Positions 28,715 through 38,600 of a stretch of 64,000 nt of DNA are shown here, piece after piece. Source of the stretch: Methanobacteriota archaeon. GTDB lineage: Archaea; Halobacteriota; Methanosarcinia; Methanosarcinales; Methanosarcinaceae. Under the pieces are notes generated by a model. The model saw only the letters and a program-made list of their open reading frames with translations. It searched no databases and was not told the DNA's origin. Position 1 is the stretch's first letter; the number at the start of each line of letters is the position of its first letter. The position numbers were made by a program, and so were the translations under genes. The stretch covers positions 1 through 64,000 of the forward strand of contig JAENZL010000003.1 of the NCBI GenBank assembly GCA_016841265.1. Reading direction: 5' to 3'.

Positions 28715-30031
28715 TCAAAGTTTATAGATTTTTGCTTCGCTGAGAGCTTTCTGAACCATTGCTTCAATATCCAGTTTTTTTTCCTCAAGAACAATAAGGT
28801 CATATTCCGCCTTAACCTCCGGGTGTTCTGGAACGGCGGTGCAACCCCCCGAGGGCCGGGTGGAGATATCATAAGTCCCTATCTTGCGGGCAATATCCAC
28901 TATTTCACTTTTGTCAAAGGCGATCAGGGGATGGTAGACAGGAACCGCAAGCTGGTAGATTTCAGCGTACATGTTAGCAGCTGTCTGGGACGCAACCTGC
29001 CCCAGGGACGAACCTGTAATAACGCCGCTTGAGCCTTCTTTTTTCATTACTTCATAAGCCACCCGGTACATCATGCGCTTGCAGATGAGGCAGGTATTTT
29101 TCCGGCCGCAGGTATCAATGAAGGCACGGAGGTTAGAGCCGTGAGGAAGTTCATAAGTCGTGAACTGGTGTCCCGGCGCCCAGGCTTGAAGCTGGCGGAT
29201 ACATTCAAAGGCACGCTCCCTTGCGGCATCCTCGGCGTAGGGGGAACCGTTGCAGTAGACGGGAATGACCATGACCCCGCGTTTCATCAGGAGCCATGCC
29301 GCAACAGGGGAATCGATACCTCCGGACATGAGCACCACCATGCTTCCCTGAGTCCCAAGAGGAAGGCCACCTACGCCAGGGAATGTTTCCAGGTAGATAT
29401 AAGCAAGTTTCTGCCGGACCTCTACAAAGATCTCCTTGGTTGGAGATGTCAGATCCACTCTTGGAGTTTTTCCATCCATTTCCAGAGCTTCCCATACAGC
29501 GTCCCCACATGTTTTCCCAACATCGGCTGAGGAAAAAGGATGATTCCCACTTCTCCTGGCCCGGATGGCAAAGGACTCCCCTTCCAGAATAAGCCCCGAC
29601 CCAAGGGCAGCACAGACCCCGGCGGCACTCTCAAGGCCAGGTTCTGATGTCACTGCAGGGGATGCGGAGACAACCCCAAAAACATCCGCTGCTGCCTTTG
29701 CTGCACGGTGATCAGTAGTTTCAATGAAGATCCTGCCCCATTCCCGTCTGATCTGAGTAAACTCAATGTCTCTGGAAGCCAGCATTGCTGCTATGTTCTT
29801 CACAAGGACTTTCTCATACCAGTTCCGGACTCCCGTGCTTTTCAGAGCAAGTTCTCCATACCGGACAATGATGACATCAACAGGAACCTCTATGTTTTGG
29901 GGACCTGAGATGGAACCGGAATCACCAAAGGTTCCTCCGGAAGCAATAACCTTACTTTTGCTCTTGTTTCCGGGCCCGCTGGCAGAACCGGTTCCAAGAA
30001 AATTTTCGGTGTCAGTAGAACGGTCTTTCAT
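28715..30031 (-). CDS. thiI: tRNA 4-thiouridine synthase-type PP-loop enzyme ThiI
   Basis: A 438-aa ThiI without the C-terminal rhodanese domain, the common archaeal form. ThiI adenylates U8 of tRNA and sulfurates it, and in some organisms serves thiamine thiazole synthesis. From about residue 50 the NFLD/THUMP region begins with VIIVRYGELALKSTG; the PP-loop is SGGIDSP at 236-242, and GRKNTCLICKRMM with ITGSSLGQVASQT follows. The first 48 residues are a Gly/Ser-rich, probably unstructured extension that the family does not usually have, so a later start cannot be excluded, though no good internal ATG with a ribosome-binding site is evident. Single gene. Confidence 0.9.
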   Translation of the reverse strand: MKDRSTDTENFLGTGSASGPGNKSKSKVIASGGTFGDSGSISGPQNIEVPVDVIIVRYGELALKSTGVRNWYEKVLVKNIAAMLASRDIEFTQIRREWGRIFIETTDHRAAKAAADVFGVVSASPAVTSEPGLESAAGVCAALGSGLILEGESFAIRARRSGNHPFSSADVGKTCGDAVWEALEMDGKTPRVDLTSPTKEIFVEVRQKLAYIYLETFPGVGGLPLGTQGSMVVLMSGGIDSPVAAWLLMKRGVMVIPVYCNGSPYAEDAARERAFECIRQLQAWAPGHQFTTYELPHGSNLRAFIDTCGRKNTCLICKRMMYRVAYEVMKKEGSSGVITGSSLGQVASQTAANMYAEIYQLAVPVYHPLIAFDKSEIVDIARKIGTYDISTRPSGGCTAVPEHPEVKAEYDLIVLEEKKLDIEAMVQKALSEAKIYKL

Positions 30032-30547
30032 AGATACCTACGAGTAAGGACGACATGGGGTTTAAAGCTTTCAGGAAAAAAGAATTTTTTCTGGTAGAGA
30101 TGGAAACCCAAAAAGAAAATAGAACGAAAATTTGGGGAATTAGAGGGAGACTGAACGAGAATTTGAGGACTTAGATGGGGCAGGGAGAAAATTAGAAAAA
30201 CGAGAGATAATACTGTGGAAACATCCTCTAAAACGAACCCGTGGACTCTCAAAAATGTAAAACTTCGGGAACCTGAATACTTAAATACACTGCAGTTTTT
30301 CTATTTATTCAAAGCGGGAAAGTTATAATAAACGGGGGCATGAGATGGGTACAATTATTCCGCATTACTAATTATACAAACTGCAATATTATTTTTGGAA
30401 AATCTATATAAGTTAGTAAGTGCATAATAATGTATGGTATTGTGTAACATGCACAATATCATGGACATTGGATAAGACTGGGAAAATTGCCCACTATCGG
30501 AACGACGCAAGCAAAGAGAAAATAACCACGCCAGGGGTGGAGTACCA
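30032..30547. other. spacer with promoter of the small membrane peptide
   Basis: Upstream region shared by ThiI (minus) and the 59-aa peptide gene (plus). A TATA-like AATCTATATA lies near 30401-30410, followed by the inverted repeat at 30434-30462. No other gene is seen. Confidence 0.5.
30434..30462 (+). promoter_or_regulatory. 11-bp inverted repeat downstream of a TATA box
   Basis: ATGGTATTGTG (30434-30444) and CACAATATCAT (30452-30462) pair with one G-T mismatch around a 7-base loop. The repeat begins about 25 bases after the TATA-like box at 30401-30410, at the expected transcription start. It could therefore be an operator or a 5' RNA hairpin for the peptide gene at 30548. Confidence 0.45.
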
Positions 30548-30727
30548 ATGGATACTCTGAAAGAGCTTGCAGGGAAATCGATAGTAACAGTTGTTGTATT
30601 TTACAGTCTGTTGCTTGTTCTGTTCCCTGTTGGCTGGATCGTTTTGCTCGGGACTGCCGTTCGGAGGCCGAGCACCGATAAAAGATCTGTAGAAGCGAGA
30701 ATCCTTGGGGCAGACATTGATGTCTGA
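30548..30727 (+). CDS. 59-aa single-helix membrane peptide
   Basis: A short gene below usual length cut-offs. ATG start behind a GGGGTGG ribosome-binding site. The product begins MDTLKELAGKS, has one hydrophobic helix (about 11-36, with LLLVLFPVGWIVLL), and ends in a charged tail with RILGADIDV. It is clearly paralogous to the peptide at 40493: both show AGKS, LLL.LFP.GW and ILG.DI in the same order with the same ribosome-binding site. The conserved helix and tail suggest a small membrane-protein partner or regulator; function unknown. It is followed by the repeat/hairpin region at 30728-31036. Confidence 0.75.
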   Translation: MDTLKELAGKSIVTVVVFYSLLLVLFPVGWIVLLGTAVRRPSTDKRSVEARILGADIDV

Positions 30728-31036
30728 AACCCGAGATAAGGGCATGGGTGTCAGAAACATAACAAGGAAGCCCGAAAGGGAATCTAGACAACATTCTCGT
30801 CGCTCAGCACCGGTGTCGAAACAAACAAGGAAACCCATAAGGGTTCTCTGGTAAACATTCGCACCACCCTCTTGTAATCTGCAAATTGGTTTCAAGCGGG
30901 TGTCAGAAGTAAACAAGGAAATAGCAGCTTCAAGTTATATTCGGCAACTCACGGAATTAGAGACCGTTTCGGAGGAATACCGAAATCAACGAAGGGCCGC
31001 AGTTTCCAGGAAACATTCGGGCAACCCACTTTTTTT
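30728..31036 (+). ncRNA. candidate structured RNA with degenerate tandem repeats
   Basis: Three copies of GTGTC(A)GAA...ACAAGGAA lie at 30748-30769, 30813-30832 and 30900-30920. Next to these are small hairpins whose stems differ in sequence but still pair: CCC-GAGATAA-GGG (30730-30742), CCC-GAAA-GGG (30771-30780) and AACCC-ATAA-GGGTT (30832-30845). AACATTC(T/G) blocks recur after them. The region ends in a T-run at 31030-31036 resembling an archaeal terminator. It may be the structured 3' part of the peptide mRNA or a separate small RNA. No protein frame explains the conservation between copies. Confidence 0.4.
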
Positions 31037-31416
31037 ATTATATTTTTGAGTTTTATCCCATCGGTTTCAATTTTTCATTTTACCCTTATTGTGTAAAACT
31101 TTAACTCCCTGGCGTCACAATGGAGTTCCTCTGCCCCGGACAAGGATCTCCGGATCAACTAAAAAACATTTCCTCTTTTTTTTGTGTGTAACCCTCACAA
31201 AAACAGATGTGGTCTTGAATTGAAACTTGTCTTACCACGTGAAATGATGAAGAACCAAAAAATTAGCCCGGAAACCTGGGAATTTACTCCCAGCATGCAC
31301 TAAATTATAACGTACATACAGGGAGTTGCATTCGGAAAAGGACTGACCGACAAAAACATTTTTTCTTTGCCAATTATTCGCTCTGGTTCCTCAAGACTAT
31401 ACCCTTACTTTCGGGT
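31037..31416. other. spacer downstream of the first TPR gene
   Basis: No gene or clear repeat is seen. The region separates the T-run of the candidate RNA from the 3' end of the large TPR gene. Confidence 0.5.
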
Positions 31417-34400
31417 TTATTCACCGGCTTCGGGGATGTAGTAACCGGTCCGGTTAGATTCATCAGAATCTTTATCCGACTCATTATCCTGTTCTTCATC
31501 AGTCACTTCATCCTGTTCTTCGTCAATCACTTCATCCTGTTCTTCGTCAATCACTTCACCAGCTTCCGGGATGTAGAAACTGCCATTTTCATCAGTCACT
31601 TCATCCGGTTTTTCATCAGTCACTTCATCCTGTTCTTCGTCAATTAGTTCACCGGCTTCGGGGATGTAGAAATTTTCGTATTCATCCGGTTCGGGGACAT
31701 AGTCTGCAGGCAGGGGATTTGCGGTCATGTTTTCTGCCGTATATTCCGAGAAGTTTTCTGAGTCTCCATACCACCTGTTTGGCAGGGTAAAGTCAAGGTC
31801 TCCTCTGTACGTATCAGGAAGGAAGAGCTTTGTTCCCCTGTCTTCAAGGGCTCCCACAAAGCCAGGGTCAAGGCTATCCAGCTTACTCTTGGATGCTGAA
31901 GCTTCATCATATTTTTTTATACGGTAAAGGGCAAAGCGCTTATTGTAAAGAGCCGGAGCCGAGTTTGGGTTGATTGCAAGAGCCCTGTCGTAGGACTCAA
32001 TTGCTTCTTCGACTTCTCCCTGCACGTTGTAAATGTAACCTTTATTGTACCAGGCCGTAATGCAGTCGGGCTTTAACTGAGCTGCTTTATCGAAGGACCC
32101 CAGGGCAGCGGTATGGCTGCTTCTTGCATAATAAGCGCATCCTTTGTAATACCAGGCAGCAGCATTGTTGGGGTCATATTCCAGAGTTTTGTCATAACAA
32201 TCGATGGCTTCCTGATACCTCTCGAGCTTGTAGAATGCAAAGCCCTTGCTGTTATGAGCATCGGCATTTGCCGGGTCAAGTTCGAGGATCCTGTCATAAG
32301 AGCCGATTGCTTTCTCGAAGTCCCCGAGTTCTTCCAGGGCTTTAGCCTGCCTGTACATTACCTCCCTGTTACCCGGGGAGGCATCAAGGATCTTCCCATA
32401 ACACTCAACGGCTTCCTCATACCTGCCAAGCCCTTCGAAAGCCGAAGCTTTCTCGGCCAGGGCTCCGGAATTAGTAGGTTCGAACTCCAGGATTTTATCG
32501 TAATCATCCAGTGCTTCTTCAGATCTTTCCAGCTTCACGAGTACTGAAGCCCTGCCTTCCAGAGCCCCAACATTATTTGGCTCAGACTCAAGAAGTGTAT
32601 TGTAACAGGAAACTGCTTCCTCATATTTTCCAAGGCTGGCAAGGACCCGACCTTTCTCCTGGAGGGCCATGGCATTTTGGGGATCAATTTCAAGCACCCG
32701 GTCAAAGTAAGTTATTGCCTCTTCGGACCTTCCCAGGCTGTTAACAGTCGATGCCATCCCGTACCAGGCAACGCCGGATTGAGGGTCCAGATCTACGGCT
32801 CTCTTATAACATTCCATGGCTTCCTCGTTCCTGCCAAGCAGGTCAAGGACCGAACCTTCTTCATACCAGGCCTCGGTGCGCTCCGGGTTGATCATAAGAA
32901 CTAACTCATAAGAACTCAGGGCATCTTCATACTGCCCCATTTCCTTGCAGACGGAAGCTTTGCCGTACCAGACAGAGTCGAAACTGAAGAGAGGGTCCAG
33001 GAGCTCGACATTTTTGGGATCAGACCCTGTTCCGTACTTTCTTGAATCCGGTTTTTCAGAGCTCGGGAAATAAGCCCAGAACCCTCCCGCAAGGGCTCCT
33101 TCAAGGTTGACATCCCTGCTCTCTTCCGTCAGGGAACGGGAAACTTCGGTTCCTGAAAGTTCCACACCCTCTTTAAGTTTGAAAAGGGCAGGGGCATACT
33201 CCGGGTCGAGCTGGAGAGTCTGGTTGTAATAGTCTTCAGCCTCCTCGTGTTTGCCAAGCTGGTCCAGGGTCAGGCCTTTGTTATACCGGATTTCAGTACT
33301 TTCCGGGGCAAAGGCCAGGAGACGGTTATAACACTCGATAGAAGCATCGTATTCCTCAAGCCGTACAAGGGAAGACGCTTTGCCATACCAGGCAAGGTAA
33401 TAGTTTTCGTCCAGTTCCAGGGCTTTGTCGTAGCTTTTTAGGGCTTGCCTATGCTCTCCAAGCCTTGCGGAGTCGAAGCCCTTCCGATACCATACTTTGG
33501 CATAGTCTGGATCCAGCTTTAAGGCTTTTTCGTAAGCTACGACTGCTTCTTCGTACCTTCCAAGTCTGTCAAGATCCAGGGCTTTCCTGTACCAGACCAC
33601 AGCGTGTCCGGGTTCCTTTTCCAGGACTTGCCCGTAACATTCCGCAGCACTCTCGTAGTTTCCAAGTTTATCCAGAGCCAGGCCCTTGTCGTACAGGATC
33701 TTAACAGGTTCGGACCTGAACTTCGGGGTGTCGGGATAACTTGCAAGTGAAGCATCGTAAGCGTTCATTTTTTCAAGCAGAGCAGTCTCGACTTCTTCTG
33801 TCTGGATCCCGGAACCCGGGTCAAGGGCCATTTGAGCCATGGAGTAGCAGGCTACAGCTTCATCATACTGTCCCATCGCGTCAAGCAGGGAACCTTTGCT
33901 GTGCCAGGCTTCGTAGTTGTAAGGCTCGTAAGAAATGATTTCGCTGTAGGACTGGATCGCTTCGGCAGGTCTGCCAAGCTGTTCGAGGCAGAAACCTTTT
34001 CCCTGCAGAGCCTCGATAGAATCGGGCTCAGAGCGAAGGACATATTCATAGCAAGTTAAGGCTTCCTGATAATAGCTTAAAGCTTCCTGATGCGTCTCTT
34101 CATTGTCAAGTTCCCTGCCCAGCTTTTCAAGCCCCAGACCTTTACGGTACCAGGCTTCAGCCGAGTCGGGATTAAGGGAAAGGCCCTGCTCATAGCACCC
34201 CACAGCAGCCTCGTAGTTTCCAATTTTGTCAAAAAGCATTCCCTTCTGGTACCAGATTTCGGGGTCATCCGGGGTAATCTTCACGGCTCTGTCGAAACAG
34301 CTCATTGCTTTTTCATGTCTGTCGAGTCCGGCGTAAGCCAGTCCCTGCATATATAGGGCCCTGGAAGAGCTGGAACCGTACTCAAGGGACTTTTCATAAG

Positions 34401-34968
34401 AGATTAGGGCTTGCTCGTTATCTCCCAGCTTTTCAAATGCCAGGCCTTTTCGGAACCAGACTCCGGCAAGATAAGAGTCTGCAGCGAGACCTTTCTCGTA
34501 ACAATTTATGGACTCCTGGTAATTCATAACGCCGATAAGTTCATTCCCCATCTTGTACCAGTCCTGAGATGAATCAGGGGACGTTTCAAGGGCTTTATCG
34601 TAACAATCAAGCGAATCCTCATACAACCCGGACTCTTCCAGGGAAAGCCCCATGGCATACCACGCTGCCGAAGAAGCAGGGTCTAAAGAAAGTGCTTTCT
34701 TATAGAAGTCAACGGAAATTTCGTATTCTCCCAGAGAATACAGAGCATTGCCTTTAGCAATTAGGCCTTCAACGGAAGTCGGGTTCTGCGCAAGTACTTC
34801 TTCAAGGGAGGGAAAATCTCCGGCCCCACGGGCGTCTTCTGCAACCAATCCCTGGGTTGAAACAGCTCCTTCAACAGGTAAAGGACCTGCGGAAGAGACG
34901 ATGAATAAAGTGAAAACCAGGAGAACAAAGAAATTAACAATCGAATTAACTTTTTTAATTGGGCTCAT
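31417..34968 (-). CDS. very large secreted TPR-repeat protein
   Basis: A 1183-aa protein. A signal peptide (about 1-35, VKKVNS-like basic start then FFVLLVFTLFIVSSAG) is followed by roughly 25 to 28 tetratricopeptide repeats of 34 residues from about 50 to 1050. Typical units read AWYxKGxxLxxLGxYEEAxxCYDKALELDP. A linker near 610-660 interrupts the array. The C-terminal 120 residues are acidic, with DEEQDEV-type repeats and three copies of YIPEAGE, the last being the very end. TPR arrays are protein-binding scaffolds, so an extracytoplasmic scaffold is likely. The paralog at 35614 lies directly upstream in the same orientation with an identical GGGGTATTTAATGAGC start region. The acidic tail is absent from that paralog. 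Confidence 0.9.
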   Translation of the reverse strand: MSPIKKVNSIVNFFVLLVFTLFIVSSAGPLPVEGAVSTQGLVAEDARGAGDFPSLEEVLAQNPTSVEGLIAKGNALYSLGEYEISVDFYKKALSLDPASSAAWYAMGLSLEESGLYEDSLDCYDKALETSPDSSQDWYKMGNELIGVMNYQESINCYEKGLAADSYLAGVWFRKGLAFEKLGDNEQALISYEKSLEYGSSSSRALYMQGLAYAGLDRHEKAMSCFDRAVKITPDDPEIWYQKGMLFDKIGNYEAAVGCYEQGLSLNPDSAEAWYRKGLGLEKLGRELDNEETHQEALSYYQEALTCYEYVLRSEPDSIEALQGKGFCLEQLGRPAEAIQSYSEIISYEPYNYEAWHSKGSLLDAMGQYDEAVACYSMAQMALDPGSGIQTEEVETALLEKMNAYDASLASYPDTPKFRSEPVKILYDKGLALDKLGNYESAAECYGQVLEKEPGHAVVWYRKALDLDRLGRYEEAVVAYEKALKLDPDYAKVWYRKGFDSARLGEHRQALKSYDKALELDENYYLAWYGKASSLVRLEEYDASIECYNRLLAFAPESTEIRYNKGLTLDQLGKHEEAEDYYNQTLQLDPEYAPALFKLKEGVELSGTEVSRSLTEESRDVNLEGALAGGFWAYFPSSEKPDSRKYGTGSDPKNVELLDPLFSFDSVWYGKASVCKEMGQYEDALSSYELVLMINPERTEAWYEEGSVLDLLGRNEEAMECYKRAVDLDPQSGVAWYGMASTVNSLGRSEEAITYFDRVLEIDPQNAMALQEKGRVLASLGKYEEAVSCYNTLLESEPNNVGALEGRASVLVKLERSEEALDDYDKILEFEPTNSGALAEKASAFEGLGRYEEAVECYGKILDASPGNREVMYRQAKALEELGDFEKAIGSYDRILELDPANADAHNSKGFAFYKLERYQEAIDCYDKTLEYDPNNAAAWYYKGCAYYARSSHTAALGSFDKAAQLKPDCITAWYNKGYIYNVQGEVEEAIESYDRALAINPNSAPALYNKRFALYRIKKYDEASASKSKLDSLDPGFVGALEDRGTKLFLPDTYRGDLDFTLPNRWYGDSENFSEYTAENMTANPLPADYVPEPDEYENFYIPEAGELIDEEQDEVTDEKPDEVTDENGSFYIPEAGEVIDEEQDEVIDEEQDEVTDEEQDNESDKDSDESNRTGYYIPEAGE

Positions 34969-35613
34969 TAAATACCCCTATTTTTTATAATGAGTTCCTT
35001 GTGAAAATCTTCCAGCATCTCTGCCGGAACACATCCCTTGCCGTGATTCAGCATTGGGCTCACAACTCATTTGGGATCTGGATCATAATGTAATCAGTAT
35101 CGGCATCATAATGCATTTGGGACCTGCATCATAATGCATTCGGGAACGGTATCATAATGCAGTATCCGAATAGGTTTCGACAGCATGTAAGTATCAGATT
35201 AATCAAGTTCTTCAAATGTAATGTACTGAACCATGTAAATTGAGATATCAAGAGATAAATCATGACTACATAAATTCTTATTGCCTGATACTCAAATAGT
35301 TTGCGCAGTTCATATACAAATGAGTATTTTTATCCTTGCTTTTTAGTAAGGAATACGTATAATTCAAACCGAATACACAAAAAAACTCAAACAAATAAAA
35401 AAGTCAGAAGCAGAAAGGAGTCTGGCATTGTAAATAATTAGGCACACAAAAAGTCAGAATCATTAAAACAGGGGACCGGAAAAGTCAACTGAGCAGTAAC
35501 TATGAACTCTTTTGTTGCCACATCAGTTTTACTCAGGTTTGATCGTATATGGCTCAATTATCTCAGTTATCTACTCGGGTATAGGCCCCGCATATCGGCT
35601 CATTCAGAGATCA
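34969..35613. other. spacer with 23-30 bp tandem repeats
   Basis: Between the two TPR genes. Degenerate repeats with the core ATCATAATG(C/T)A(T/A)T(T/C)(G/T)GG occur about four times at 35060-35162. The rest is AT-rich with no gene. Confidence 0.6.
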
Positions 35614-38600
35614 TCAGGTGGGGGCAGGGTCGGCAGGCTGGGAACCTGCAGACTCATTTTTGCTCACACTCCCCGTGACGTTTCCAGAATCCACATGCCA
35701 CCTTGTTGGTAGGGTGTAGTCCAGGGTCCCACTGTAGGTATCAGGGAAGAAAAACTTTGTTCCCCTGTCCTGCAGGGCTCCCACAAAGCCCGGGTCAAGA
35801 GCATCGAGTTTGGTCTTGCAATCCGAAGCTTCGGTGTATCTCTTTATGCGGTAGAGGGCAAAACGCTTATTATAAAGGGCTGAAGGCGAGTTGGGGTCGA
35901 TTGCAAGAGCCCTGTCATAGTTAATGATGGCTTCTTCAACATCTCCCAGCAAGTTGTAGATGTAACCCTTGTTGTACCAGGCCGTGATGCAGTTCGGTTT
36001 CAACTGGACAGTTTTATCGAAACTTGCCAGGGCTGCGGTATGGCTGCTTGCCGAATACTGGGCAAGCCCTTTGAAATACCAGGCTGCGGCGTTATTGGGG
36101 GCGTACTCCAGGGCCTTATTATAGCAAGCGATAGCTTCCTGGTACCTTTCCATCCGATGAAGGGCAAAGCCTTTTCTGTTGTACGCCTCGATGCTTACAG
36201 AGTTCAGCTCAAGGACTTTGTCATAACAGCCAATTGCTGCCTCGAAATTTCCGAGCATTTCCAGGGCAGCAGCCTTCCTGAATAGCACGTCCGTACTGCC
36301 AGGCTGGAGTTCAAGGATCCGGTCATAACTTGCAACCGCCTCTTCGTACTTCCCAATTTCTTCAAGAACCGAAGCTTTCCCAATTTCTGCTTGAATATTT
36401 ACAGGTTCAAGCTTCAGGATCCGGTCATAATCGGATACTGCTTCCTCATGCCTCCCGAGCTTTACCAGAGCCGAAGCCCTGCCGCTAATGGCCTCGAGGT
36501 TATCAGACTCAAGCTCAAGGAGCGTGTTGTAGCACGGAACGGATTCCTCGTACCTCCCTAAGCCAACAAGGACCGAAGCTTTCTCAGCCAGGGCTCCGGT
36601 ATTCCCGGGTTCAAGCACGAGTACCCTGTCGTAGTACGTTAGTGCTTCATCGTATCTCCCTAGTTTGTTGACAGCCGAAGCCATACCGTACCAGGCTTTC
36701 CCGGACTGCGGGTCCAGAGTGGCGGCTTTTTTGTAGGCTTCAAAAGCATTCACATACCTTCCTAGCTTTCCCAGGACCAGGGCTTGCTCGTACCAGGCGT
36801 CAACATGTTCGGGGTTGATCATCAAAGCCATGTCATAACAGGTAAGGGCATCCTCGTACATCTCCAGTTTTCTGCTGGCTGAAGCTTTCCCGTACCAGGA
36901 TGCATCATAGCCGAAACCTGAATCCAGAAACTCAACACTCCTGGGATCAAAGTTCTGAGAATACTCTCCTGAATCCAGGTTCTGGTAGCCCAGGAGATAG
37001 GACCAGAATCCGCTTGCAAGAAGTCCGTCAAGGGCGCTGGCACCTGTGGTATTTCCTGAAGACGGTTCGAAGGTCTCGGTATTCGAAAGTAACTCGAGGT
37101 TCTCATTTAGTTTGAAACGGGCAGGGGCATACGCTGGGTTGAGTCTGAGTGCTTCATTGTAGCATTCTATGGCTTCCCCGTACATGCCAAGCTGGTCAAA
37201 GGCAAGGCCCTTGTTATACCAGATCTCGACGCTTTCCGGAGCAAAAGCGAGAACTCTGTCATAACATTCGAGTGCCCCTTTATATTCCCCAAGTTGGGTC
37301 TGAGCAGAAGCTTTGCTGTACCAGGCAAGGGTATAATTTTCATCCTGGGCAAGAGCCTTATCATAGGATTTCACGGCATCTTTATGCTTCCCGAGCCTTG
37401 AGTAATCGAACCCTCTCTCGTACCAGGCTTTAGGACAGTCAGGGTCCAGTTTCAGGGCTTTGCCGTAACATTCCACAGCTTCTCCGTACCTGTCAAGACG
37501 GTCAAGGTTCCGGGCCTTTCGATACCAGACTACAGGATGTCCGGGCTCTTCTTCAAGGGCCTGGGTATAGCAATCTATTGCAGCTTCGTAATTCTCAAGT
37601 TTATCGAAAGCCAGACCCTTATCGTACAGGATCCTGACAGCTTCCGAATCGAAGTCCGGGGCAGCCGGGTAACATACCTGGGAAGAATCGTAAGCTTTCA
37701 GTTTCTGAAGAAGTGTGTCTCCGGCTTCTTCAACCTCAACTCCTGTATCCGGGTTGAGGGCCATTTCATAACATGTTATTGCGGCATCGTACTGTCCCAT
37801 TGCATAAAGTGCGGCACCCTTGCCGTACCAGGCATCGGAGTTGTCAGGGTCGTATGTAAGGATTTTATCGTAGCACTGAATAGCTTCGGAATATTTTTCA
37901 AGCTTTTCAAGATCCGCACCTTTTCTCTGAAGAGCATCGAGATTATCGGGGTCCGAAATGAGGACAGAGTTGTAACAGGTTAAAGCTTCCTGGTAACGTG
38001 TTCTCGCTTCCTGATTATACTTTAACGCTTCTTGTGTCTCTCCCTGGTTTTCAAAGTCCTTACTCAGGTTTTCAAGTTCTGTCCCCATTATGTCAAAGTC
38101 CATTCCCCTGTTGTACCAGGCTTCAACCGAGACAGGATCAAGAGAAAGAGCCACATCATAACATCCCACGGCAGCCTCGTAATCCTCAAGACTGTCGAAA
38201 ACTACCCCCTTCTGGTACCAGAGTTCGGAATTGTCAGGGGTGATATTCAGGGCTTCATTAAAACATCCTGTTGCCTCTTCATACTTTTCAAAACCTGCAT
38301 AAGCCATCCCCTGCATGTAAAGGGCTCTGGAACAGTTTGCATTGTACCCAATCGATTTATCATAAGAAACAAAAGCATGCTGGTCCAGTCCCAGTTTCTC
38401 AAATGCCATCCCCTCACGATAAAGGATCCTGGCACGGTAAGAATCAAAAAACAGAGCGTTCTCATAACAATCGGCGGCCTTAGCATAGCTTTTAATCCCG
38501 TAAAACTCATCCCCCCTTTCATACCAGCTTTCAAAGGAGTCAGGAGAAGTTTCAAAAGCCTTGCTATAAATTTCGATTGCGTCTTCATACATACTGAGTT

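Noticed and set aside
30494-30916. A 140-codon minus-strand open frame
   Set aside because: It is antisense to the 59-aa peptide gene and the hairpin repeats, lacks a ribosome-binding site and has no recognisable composition. The plus-strand peptide, conserved in a paralog, is the better explanation.
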